Assembly: GCF_017643905.1 (NCBI RefSeq)
Contig: NZ_JAEPMO010000011.1
Coordinates: forward strand, 1-47,544
From: Marivita sp.
GTDB lineage: Bacteria; Pseudomonadota; Alphaproteobacteria; Rhodobacterales; Rhodobacteraceae
Direction: 5' to 3'
Length of the DNA stretch: 47,544 nt
Shown here: positions 16,874-23,769 of the stretch, piece by piece
Position numbering within the stretch: position 1 is the first letter of the stretch
How the letters are laid out: each line of letters begins with the position of its first letter
The notes under the pieces: generated by a model
Database searches by the model: none
What the model was told of the DNA's origin: nothing
Seen by the model: the letters and a program-made list of their open reading frames with translations, nothing else
Program-made: the position numbers and the translations under genes

Positions 16874-18004
16874 TCAGTAACTCAACACCCGCCCCGCATC
16901 GTTCACCACGAACTTGCGAACAGTCGCAAATCCCGGCGGGTTCAATTCCGCAAGCGCCTGGAACGGCCGCTCCGGCAGGATGACCATGCGCTCGGTCGCT
17001 GTTGTCCCGGTCTCCGCGCCGCGTCCCGCAAACGGGTCCAAGGCAAACACCTCGCGGTCCACTTTGGAAAACCAGCCCGATTTCTCCTGCCGCACCCGTT
17101 CGCTTTCCAGTTCTTCCAGCGTCCAGGCCAGCGCCCAATCCTGCCCTTCGGGCGCGCGCGCCTGTTCCAGCACCTCGCGGATCGGGCCGGACTTCTGGGT
17201 GAAGGAATGTGAATACATCGGCCCAATGTGAAACCGCCGCAGCCGCTTGGGATGCAGGTCGTCAAAGGTTTCGTCAAACCCCTGCGCGATGGTCAACAGC
17301 TTCAGCCCCCCAAGTGACTGCGCCATCAGATGCGCCTGCACTTCGGGCCAGCGCCGGTCGTCCTTGGGCAGGGCCTCGCGGCCGCTGTCCTCGACCTCCA
17401 TCAGATAGATCGTGGGCAGGTTCACCTGGCTGTCATAGACCCCCCAATGCAGCAGATACCGCCGGCGCGGCTCGGTCCCCGACAGCCACAGGCATTGCGG
17501 ATCATTGCGCGCCCAGAACAGCTTTCCGCGCCCCAGTTCCTCGTAATACAACCGCTGGCTCAGGGTGAATTGCAGCCGTGTCGGGATCGCCTGATCGCCG
17601 ATGATCTCGGCCACCATCTGGTCCTTCAGCGCCTCGACCGAGGGCATGGTCCGCAAATGCTGATCAGCCTGAGCGGCGTCATTCGCCATCACCAGCAATT
17701 CCGTCACCGTTGGAAACCCGCTGTCCTTCACGTCCATCGTCAGAGACCCAAAGAACTGCCCGGTGTCCCGCCCGACCAGCAGGTACTTCATCGAAAGCGC
17801 CCGGAAGGTGAGGTTGAGCGCGATCACATAGCGCGTCAGAACCTCGACCTCGTCCTTGGTCAGCCGCTTTTCCACATGCAGCATTGCCGCCACGCGTCCC
17901 AAATGGGCGAGGATCTTTTCGAACTTCGCAAAATACCGGCGGCTGGCCTGAGTGGCAGGCAGCCCCCGGTGATCATTGGCGGCATTACCGCCCGAACGTG
18001 TCAC
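16874..18004 (-). CDS. Unknown soluble protein of the AAA+ cluster
   Basis: 376 residues, no signal peptide or membrane helix. The N-terminal third is helical (RRYFAKFEKILAHLGRVAAML, LTKDEVEVLTRYVIALNLTF). The middle has a beta-rich stretch with LYYEELGRGKLFWARND and LHWGVYDSQVNLPTIYLMEV. The C-terminal part resembles a regulatory cap around RFHIGPMYSHSFTQKSG. The start overlaps the end of the 81-residue TM gene by 20 bases, which supports one transcript. I do not recognise it. Its neighbours make it a likely structural or partner component. Confidence 0.7.
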   Translation of the reverse strand: MTRSGGNAANDHRGLPATQASRRYFAKFEKILAHLGRVAAMLHVEKRLTKDEVEVLTRYVIALNLTFRALSMKYLLVGRDTGQFFGSLTMDVKDSGFPTVTELLVMANDAAQADQHLRTMPSVEALKDQMVAEIIGDQAIPTRLQFTLSQRLYYEELGRGKLFWARNDPQCLWLSGTEPRRRYLLHWGVYDSQVNLPTIYLMEVEDSGREALPKDDRRWPEVQAHLMAQSLGGLKLLTIAQGFDETFDDLHPKRLRRFHIGPMYSHSFTQKSGPIREVLEQARAPEGQDWALAWTLEELESERVRQEKSGWFSKVDREVFALDPFAGRGAETGTTATERMVILPERPFQALAELNPPGFATVRKFVVNDAGRVLSY

Positions 18005-18230
18005 GCGTTTTCCTTTCCTTCATCCATGCCCGCGCTGCATATGCCAGTAAGCAAACGGCTATCACGAGTAGGAGGACGCAAATAAAAGTGCCAACTGTGC
18101 CGTAGCGACCGGGCAGAAAGCTCGGGAATTCTGGTACGACTCTCGTCCAAAAACCCAAGACAAACCAGCCTAGCCATACTCCACAAAGCGCCAAGAGAAT
18201 GACCTTCGCAGAAGGCACTTCATGCCCCAT
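17985..18230 (-). CDS. Small two-TM protein of the AAA+ cluster
   Basis: 81 residues beginning MGHEVPSAKV, with hydrophobic helices at about 7-26 (AKVILLALCGVWLGWFVLGF) and about 43-63 (TVGTFICVLLLVIAVCLLAY), then a basic tail KERKTRDTFGR. I chose the ATG at 18230 because it overlaps the stop of the upstream coiled-coil gene. A longer frame back to 18341 would run wholly inside that gene and has an unlikely Arg-rich start. The 3' end overlaps the 376-residue gene. Function unknown. Confidence 0.6.
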   Translation of the reverse strand: MGHEVPSAKVILLALCGVWLGWFVLGFWTRVVPEFPSFLPGRYGTVGTFICVLLLVIAVCLLAYAARAWMKERKTRDTFGR

Positions 18231-19296
18231 ACAGGTTCTTGTCGTGTTTCTCGACAATCGCCTGGAACCGGCGGGCAAAGCGTTCATCCGCCTTGGCCTT
18301 GGCCTCCAGCACTTCGCGGGCGAAGACCATGTGATCTTCATGGCTTTCCAGCATGTCGGCCATCTTCTGATTGGTCGCCGCCCCGATTCCGGCCATCGCG
18401 GACTGCGCCTCCTGGTCGGTCTTCACCCCGATCTCGTTGATCCGGTGCGCCACGTCCTGCTGCTGCGCGGTCTTCAAGGACTTGGACAAAGCATCATACA
18501 GCACCACCCGCTGCTTGGTGTCGGTCTGCAGCTTGTTGATCAGCACCATCTGTGTCGCCGCCTGGTTCTGCAGTGAGTCGATCCAGGTCTTGCCCTTTTC
18601 GATATAGCGCTCCAGCGTCTGGGATTTGGCCAGCTTGACCTGCTCGTCTTGAACCATCGCGTTATAGGCGGCGTTCAACTCGGCCAGTTCGGTTTCCAGC
18701 TTGGTGCGGGCGGCCGCGTCCTGTTCGACGCTGATCTTGTTTTCCAACTCGATGATCTTGGGGTCCATCGCCAGAATCTCGGACCGAACGCTCTCAAGCT
18801 CACCCACGGTCGCCTCGCGCTCGTCCAGCGTTTCGGAAAGGTTCACCTCAACCTTGTCCTTCTGCTCGTTGAGCAGGTTCAACTGCCCCTGAAGCAACGT
18901 GACGATCACATCCGACTTGGCGATCAGATCCTGCAACTTGTCGTCGATGGAGGCGGTCTTCATCCGCTCCTGACGCATCGACTCGGACTTGCCCGCCGAG
19001 AAGATACCGACAAAGCTTTCCCAGCCCGTTTTCGACCGCATCTCGTCGAAATCCTTGGAAAACGCGGCGGTCACGTCGTCAAGACCCATGATCAGTTCCG
19101 CGATGTTCGCGTTCATCACATCCGTATGGGCCTGCACGTCCTCAAGCGTGGCGTTTTCGATGTCAAAGGTGACATCTGTGCCATCCTTCATCTTGGCGCG
19201 TGCGGTTTCAATGCGGCTGGTCAGTTCCGCGATCTTGGCCTGTGCTTCGGCCACCTGTGCCTGGCTTTCGCGCACTTGAGTGTCGAAATCCGCCAT
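18220..19296 (-). CDS. Coiled-coil protein, loosely TelA-like, first gene of the AAA+ cluster
   Basis: 358 residues, starting MADFDTQVRE with AGGATT upstream, almost entirely helical with heptad-like stretches (QAQVAEAQAKIAELTSRIE, LESVRSEILAMDPKIIELE, RTKLETELAELNAAYNAM). There is no membrane segment. The central helical layout and the pairing with membrane partners recall toxic-anion-resistance TelA proteins, but I see no diagnostic motif and do not assign it. As the 5'-most gene of the minus-strand cluster, facing the secreted protein at 19476 across 179 bases, it probably lies next to the operon promoter. Confidence 0.75.
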   Translation of the reverse strand: MADFDTQVRESQAQVAEAQAKIAELTSRIETARAKMKDGTDVTFDIENATLEDVQAHTDVMNANIAELIMGLDDVTAAFSKDFDEMRSKTGWESFVGIFSAGKSESMRQERMKTASIDDKLQDLIAKSDVIVTLLQGQLNLLNEQKDKVEVNLSETLDEREATVGELESVRSEILAMDPKIIELENKISVEQDAAARTKLETELAELNAAYNAMVQDEQVKLAKSQTLERYIEKGKTWIDSLQNQAATQMVLINKLQTDTKQRVVLYDALSKSLKTAQQQDVAHRINEIGVKTDQEAQSAMAGIGAATNQKMADMLESHEDHMVFAREVLEAKAKADERFARRFQAIVEKHDKNLYGA

Positions 19297-19475
19297 TCCA
19301 AATCCTCCAATCAATCCATCCGGTGCGGCATCAATGGCAACTTGGGGGTCGCCGAACCGGGTCTGGCAAAACAATCGCAAAACCCCGGTTGAAAGGGAAG
19401 CGAAGATCGCGCTTAAAGTTGCGTAAGGCGCGGTGCTTTGCCGGATCGCCAAGACATCCGAACGGAGACTTTAGA

Positions 19476-20039
19476 ATGAACAGATTTATGAGTTTTGCAT
19501 TGGCCGCGGCGTTGACCCTGCCGTTTGCGGCGCAGGCAGACGAAATTTCCGATACGCTGCAATCGGCCATCGAAGCCTATAACGACGGTGACATCACCTA
19601 CGCCCTCGAAGAGTTGGATTTTGCGCGTCAGAAACTGATGGCCCTGCGGACCGAGGCGTTTCAGCAGTTCCTGCCCGAAGCGCCCGATGGGTGGACGCGC
19701 GAAGTTGATAGCGACATGCAGGCGGGCCTTGCGATGATGGGCGGCGGCATGGGGGCCAATGCCGATTACCGGTCTGCGGATGGTTCGCAGTATTATTCGA
19801 TTTCGATGATGGCCGACAACGCCATGGTGGCCAGCATGGGAGCCATGGTCGCCAATGCGGCCGCGATGAGGATGAAGGTCGAACGCGTGGGCCGGCAGCG
19901 GGTGGCGATCAATGACGGTCAGGCGATGGCACTGGTCAACAATCCCATCCTCATCACAATCGAAGGCGGTGACGAGGCGCTCTTAATGCAGGCGATGGAG
20001 GGGATCGACTTCGACGCGCTGTCGAATTTCGGCAACTGA
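19476..20039 (+). CDS. Secreted protein of unknown function beside the AAA+ cluster
   Basis: 187 residues with a clear Sec signal peptide (MNRFMSFALAAALTLPFAAQA, cleavage after about 21). A helical segment EISDTLQSAIEAYNDGDITYALEELDFARQ follows, then a Met/Gly-rich stretch (LAMMGGGMGANADYRS, MVASMGAMVANAAAM) and an LTITIEG-like end. I expect it in the periplasm. It is divergent from the coiled-coil gene and has its own strong terminator. The shared intergenic region suggests co-regulation with the minus-strand cluster. I recognise no named family. Confidence 0.8.
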   Translation: MNRFMSFALAAALTLPFAAQADEISDTLQSAIEAYNDGDITYALEELDFARQKLMALRTEAFQQFLPEAPDGWTREVDSDMQAGLAMMGGGMGANADYRSADGSQYYSISMMADNAMVASMGAMVANAAAMRMKVERVGRQRVAINDGQAMALVNNPILITIEGGDEALLMQAMEGIDFDALSNFGN

Positions 20040-20065
20040 CGAATTTGACCATCCGGTAAAAACCC

Positions 20066-20100
20066 GAAAGGCGTCCCCCTGCGACGCCTTTCGTCGTCTT
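20066..20100 (+). terminator. Rho-independent terminator after the secreted-protein gene
   Basis: GAAAGGCGTC (20066-20075) pairs with GACGCCTTTC (20083-20092) around a 7-base loop, followed by a T-rich tail. It lies 27 bases after the stop and separates this gene from the cupin-amidinotransferase pair. Confidence 0.8.
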
Positions 20101-20164
20101 TGGACTTGCTACGTCCTCCGGTCTCGCGCATCCCTTGCGCAACCCAAACTTCGGAGTGTGGCTC

Positions 20165-20506
20165 ATGTCCGATCTGTTCCTGCGCGTCCTGCCCTCGGTC
20201 GAGGTCGAGGAAGACGCCCCACCTGCGGACCGCGTGATCGCAGGCGCACCGCAATTCAAGACGTGGAACCTTGAAGACCGAGACGGGATCTACTGCGGCA
20301 TCTGGGAAGCAACGCCAGGCCACTGGAGGATTTCCTATGACGAATGGGAATTCTGCCACATCCTGTCCGGTCATTCGATCATCACAGATGCCGAAGGCAC
20401 GGAATATGAATTGAAGGCTGGCGACAGCTTCATCCTGCGTCCGGGCTTTTCCGGGTCGTGGAAGGTCATCGAAACCACCCGAAAAGAATACGTGATCCGC
20501 ACGTAA
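20165..20506 (+). CDS. Small cupin-domain protein
   Basis: 113 residues forming one cupin barrel of the Cupin_3/DUF861 kind: GIYCGIWEATPGHWRISYDEWEF carries the first motif and the second motif region is LKAGDSFILRPGFSGSWKV. Members of this type are often linked to catabolic operons, and some bind amino or ureido acids. The stop is 23 bases before the amidinotransferase gene, with an AAGGAAG RBS between them, so the two are probably one transcript. The metal ligands are incomplete compared with enzymatic cupins (Glu/Trp-rich rather than paired His), which points to a sensor or non-metal role. Confidence 0.85.
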   Translation: MSDLFLRVLPSVEVEEDAPPADRVIAGAPQFKTWNLEDRDGIYCGIWEATPGHWRISYDEWEFCHILSGHSIITDAEGTEYELKAGDSFILRPGFSGSWKVIETTRKEYVIRT

Positions 20507-20529
20507 CCACACCATCAAGGAAGAACCGA

Positions 20530-21651
20530 ATGAATTGGTCGCCCGACAAGACCCAAGTCAAAAGCTGGAACGAATGGGACACCCTGCGCCACGTGATCGT
20601 GGGCCGTGCCGACGACTGCCATATCCCGCCGGAAGAACCCGCGCTGGATGCGAAGGTGCCCGAGGACAGCGACATGCGCGGCCAATGGGGTCGCCGTCCG
20701 CAGGAAACCATCGACCGCGCAAACGAGCTTCTGGACAACTTCGCCGACATGCTGCGCAAGCGTGGGCTGCGGGTGGATCGCCCGACGCCGACGGATTTCT
20801 CAAAGCCCGTCACGACCCCGGATTTCCACACAGACAGCCAGTTCGGCTGCATGCCGCCGCGCGATGTGCTGCTGACCGTGGGGCACGAGATCCTGGAGGC
20901 GACGATGTCCTATCGCTGCCGCTGGTTCGAATATCTCTGCTACCGCCCGTTGATGCAGCAGTACTGGGAAGAAGACGTGAATTTCCGCCACGAAGCGGCC
21001 CCCAAGCCGCGCTTGACCGATGCGGATTATCACGCCGATTACCTGTCCGAGAAGATCGGCATCGAAAAGCGCCTCAAGTGGACCGCCGAGAAGTTCTTTG
21101 TCACCACCGAGGAAGAGCCTTTGTTCGACGCGGCGGACGTGCTGCGCTTTGGCAAGGACCTGATCGTGCAGCACGGGTTCACGACGAACCTCAAGGGCAT
21201 CGAATGGCTGCGCCGTCACTTCCCCGACCACCGCGTCCGCGCGGTGAACTTCCCGGGTGACCCGTACCCGATCCACATCGACGCGACCTTTACGCCGCTG
21301 CGCCCCGGTCTGATCCTGAACAACCCGAACCGCCGGTTGCCCGAAGAACAGCGGGAGTATTTCAAGAAGAACGATTGGGAAATCGTCAATGCCGCACAGC
21401 CCGCGCACAACACGCCGCCGCCGCTGTGTTATTCCTCGACATGGCTGTCGATGAACGTGCTGGTGCTTGACCCCAAAACCGTATGCGTTGAGGCGTCCGA
21501 AGTCTACCAGATGGAGCAGATGGACAAGCTGGGGATGGAGGTTGTCCCGGTCGATCTGCGCGACGCCTATGCCTTTGGCGGTGGCCTGCATTGCTGTACG
21601 GCGGATGTCTACCGGGATGGCGACTGCGAGGATTATTTCCCGGTCCAGTAA
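20530..21651 (+). CDS. Glycine amidinotransferase-like protein
   Basis: Pentein-fold enzyme of the arginine:glycine amidinotransferase family, which moves the amidino group of arginine to an amine acceptor. The 373-residue protein has the expected length. It contains the Asp of the triad in LFDAADVLRFGKD, the His in PYPIHIDATFTPL and the nucleophilic Cys near the C-terminus in GGGLHCCTADVYR. Family members make guanidinoacetate (creatine route) or act on other acceptors, and the acceptor cannot be read here. It follows the cupin gene and faces the two-domain SnoaL gene across a pair of perfect palindromes. The nearby sarcosine-oxidase operon produces glycine, so a guanidino-amino-acid link is possible but unproven. 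Confidence 0.85.
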   Translation: MNWSPDKTQVKSWNEWDTLRHVIVGRADDCHIPPEEPALDAKVPEDSDMRGQWGRRPQETIDRANELLDNFADMLRKRGLRVDRPTPTDFSKPVTTPDFHTDSQFGCMPPRDVLLTVGHEILEATMSYRCRWFEYLCYRPLMQQYWEEDVNFRHEAAPKPRLTDADYHADYLSEKIGIEKRLKWTAEKFFVTTEEEPLFDAADVLRFGKDLIVQHGFTTNLKGIEWLRRHFPDHRVRAVNFPGDPYPIHIDATFTPLRPGLILNNPNRRLPEEQREYFKKNDWEIVNAAQPAHNTPPPLCYSSTWLSMNVLVLDPKTVCVEASEVYQMEQMDKLGMEVVPVDLRDAYAFGGGLHCCTADVYRDGDCEDYFPVQ

Positions 21652-21657
21652 GGCTGG

Positions 21658-21706
21658 GTGGCACGTGTTTTCGAAAACACGTGCCACGACATTTCGAAAT
21701 GTCGTG
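21658..21706. terminator. Two overlapping perfect palindromes (bidirectional terminator or repeat)
   Basis: A 30-bp perfect palindrome occupies 21658-21687 (ends GTGGCACG and CGTGCCAC, core TTTTCGAAAA). A 22-bp one occupies 21685-21706 (ends CACGACA and TGTCGTG, core TTTCGAAA). They share three bases and lie between convergent genes, so transcription termination in both directions is the simplest role. No long U tract follows. The TTCG cores could cap the hairpins. Confidence 0.6.
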
Positions 21707-21724
21707 CCGCCCCGACCCGTACGG

Positions 21725-22717
21725 TCAGCCTATCCGAACCGTACGGTCGAGCAAATCCACACCCTGCTGCGCCCAGAGGTGCAGCAGGTCGATGACGATC
21801 CAGTTCTCGGCCAGCTTGTCCCCCTCACGGCGGTAAAAGTCGATCACGCGGAATTCCACGCGTTTCCCGGTGGCAGGCATGCCCATGAACCCACCGGTGA
21901 ATTCGGCGGTGAAGTTGGGCCAGCCGAAGAACCCGCCGAAATGCCCCTCGGCCATCCTGCAGAGGTGGCCGGTTTTTGACCGATTGGTAAAACTTGCGCG
22001 GAACGGTGCGGAATGCTGCTCGGCATAGCGCGGGATCGTGTAGGTGGTCCCAATCCCGGCGGGCCCCCACCAAATCATATCCTCATGCCAGGTGCGGCGC
22101 AGTTCCTCGACCAAGGGCAGGCCAAGGTTCCAGTCGCCCAGATCGCCCACCATCGCGTTGATGGCGTGCAGGGTGGCAGCACCTTCGGCCTCGGGCGCAT
22201 CGTGGTAGAGCAGGCCGTCATGGGTGATGGGCCCCGGCTGCACCAGATGTGCGCCGGTCTGTGGGCCAAAAGGGTTTTGCCCGGCCTGCATCATCAGATG
22301 GGGCAGGTCGAAATACATCACCTCTTCGGTGATTTTGCCGCCCTCGATCTTATGGAACGCGCCGAAGCGCAGCATGCCGATCTTGCGGGTCGGGCGAACG
22401 CCCCAGAGCGGCTGATCGAACAGGCCCATGAGATGACCCATGGACGCGACCCAAACCGCGCCGTCCTCGGCCATGTGGTTCAGCCCGGCGAAGAACAGGT
22501 CGGTGCGACGTTGCAAGGAGGTCAGTGCTGTCTTGATTGGCGTCCAGAATTGCGTTGCCACAGCCTCTGGACCGACCAGCAGACCAACGGGGTGATAGCC
22601 GCGCCAGATCAGCTCGGGATGGCAATAGCGGGCGAGAACCGTTTTCGTGTCCTCAGCCCCGGACAAAGCGGCGTAATAGCCGCGGACAAGCTCTTTCTCG
22701 GATTGGAAGCCGGGCAT
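21725..22717 (-). CDS. Two-domain SnoaL-like protein
   Basis: 330 residues made of two consecutive SnoaL/NTF2-like domains: about 5-160 (ELVRGYYAALSGAED to FDLPHLMMQAGQNPFG) and about 185-330 (ATLHAINAMVGDLGDW to VIDLLHLWAQQGVDLL). Both domains end in the same LPHL/LLHL-WAQQG-type strand. I chose the start at MPGFQSEKEL (22717), with AAAGG upstream, rather than the longer frame to 22795, which would cross a LacI-type operator. It shares the family and the operator with the SnoaL gene paired to lacI. The reaction is unknown. Confidence 0.8.
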   Translation of the reverse strand: MPGFQSEKELVRGYYAALSGAEDTKTVLARYCHPELIWRGYHPVGLLVGPEAVATQFWTPIKTALTSLQRRTDLFFAGLNHMAEDGAVWVASMGHLMGLFDQPLWGVRPTRKIGMLRFGAFHKIEGGKITEEVMYFDLPHLMMQAGQNPFGPQTGAHLVQPGPITHDGLLYHDAPEAEGAATLHAINAMVGDLGDWNLGLPLVEELRRTWHEDMIWWGPAGIGTTYTIPRYAEQHSAPFRASFTNRSKTGHLCRMAEGHFGGFFGWPNFTAEFTGGFMGMPATGKRVEFRVIDFYRREGDKLAENWIVIDLLHLWAQQGVDLLDRTVRIG

Positions 22718-22728
22718 GGCGGGCCTTT

Positions 22729-22742
22729 TGCAATCGTATGCA
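22729..22742. promoter_or_regulatory. LacI-type operator upstream of the two-domain SnoaL gene
   Basis: TGCAATCGTATGCA, 12 bases before the start codon, has the TGCA ends and CG centre of the sites at 5464 and 11712. On the minus strand it contains a TACGAT hexamer that could act as a -10 box, so a bound repressor would block the promoter directly. Confidence 0.6.
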
Positions 22743-22798
22743 GTCTTGCCCACATTGCCCGAAATCCGCAAATCGGCAAGCCGAAAGTCGGACACCGG

Positions 22799-22817
22799 CC
22801 TTGGCTGACAGCCAAGG
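22799..22817. terminator. Hairpin between the XRE-cupin gene and the SnoaL gene
   Basis: CCTTGGCT and AGCCAAGG form a perfect 8-bp stem with a 3-base loop, about 40 bases downstream of the XRE-cupin stop. There is no U tract, so termination is tentative. Confidence 0.4.
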
Positions 22818-22857
22818 ACTGCGGTTCCGCCTTAAGGGGAGGACCTGCCCGGCGTGT

Positions 22858-23478
22858 TCAGGTCTGCGCGTAACTGATGATCGACAGATACCGGGCGGGC
22901 AGTTCCACCAGCGTTTCCGGTCCATGCGGCGCATCTGCTTCGAAAAAGAGCGTGTCACCGGGGCGCAGGGGGTAGATCTTGGACCCGTGCCGATAGTCGA
23001 CCGCCCCTTCCAGCATGAAGATCGTTTCGATGCCGTCGTGTTGAAAGGTCTCAAAGGTGTCGGACTCGGATGTGAGGACAATCAGGTAAGGCTCGACAAT
23101 GACACCGCTTGTGTTTGCGCCGATATGACCAAGGAGGTTGTACTGATGCCCGGCCCGTGTGCCGGCGCGGTCGATGGTAACGCCCTGACCGGCCGGTGTG
23201 TGCACGGCCTCGCGCTTTTCCTCGAAACCACGAAAGAACGACGTGAGCGGAACCGACAGAGCATTTGCCAGCGTTTGTAATGTGGTGAGCGAGGGCGAGG
23301 TGTTGCCGTTTTCGATTTTAGAGAGCATCCCAACCGAGATCGCGGTCTGTTTCGACAGGTCGGCGACGGTCATGTTCTGCTGCTTGCGGAAGGCACGTAA
23401 TTCGCGCCCAATGGCGACCTCAAGCACTTTCTCCAGTTTTTCAGTCGTGCGATGCGGGTTTTGTGTGAGTTTGGTCAA
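22858..23478 (-). CDS. XRE family regulator with C-terminal cupin domain
   Basis: Transcription factor of 206 residues. A helix-turn-helix of the XRE type is at about 22-76 (MTVADLSKQTAISVGMLSKIENG). A C-terminal cupin effector domain follows at about 115-195 (HDGIETIFMLEGAVDYRHG, LRPGDTLFFEADAPHGPE). The only in-frame start that keeps the HTH is a TTG at 23478, two codons after an in-frame stop and with a weak RBS, so translation may be poor. Regulators of this type often control amino-acid or polyamine genes. Nearby candidates are the amidinotransferase pair and the sarcosine-oxidase operon. Confidence 0.88.
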   Translation of the reverse strand: MTKLTQNPHRTTEKLEKVLEVAIGRELRAFRKQQNMTVADLSKQTAISVGMLSKIENGNTSPSLTTLQTLANALSVPLTSFFRGFEEKREAVHTPAGQGVTIDRAGTRAGHQYNLLGHIGANTSGVIVEPYLIVLTSESDTFETFQHDGIETIFMLEGAVDYRHGSKIYPLRPGDTLFFEADAPHGPETLVELPARYLSIISYAQT

Positions 23479-23769
23479 AGTTCACCCATTCAACGACACA
23501 TTGTGCGAAACTGTGTTAGAGACCTCCGGTTGAAAAGGCCAGTACGGGTCGGTTGTGGCAATTTTCACCCACGCCGAACCATTGTAGATTTTTTTGAAGC
23601 AATCCCGGATTTAGTGCCCATTTTTGGGGAACTCAAAGAGACCCGACGCGTTGCATTCCGGGAACCAAATAAATCACTGAGGTCAAGCAGCAATGACACC
23701 GACGAAATTCGCGGCGATCCAAGAGCATGACTGGCGTGTGAGCGGCTGCGCTGCAGGAACATAGCTTTC

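Noticed and set aside
23697-23768. Short 23-codon frame before the histidine kinase as a leader peptide
   Set aside because: Weak RBS and no attenuator-like structure or codon run.
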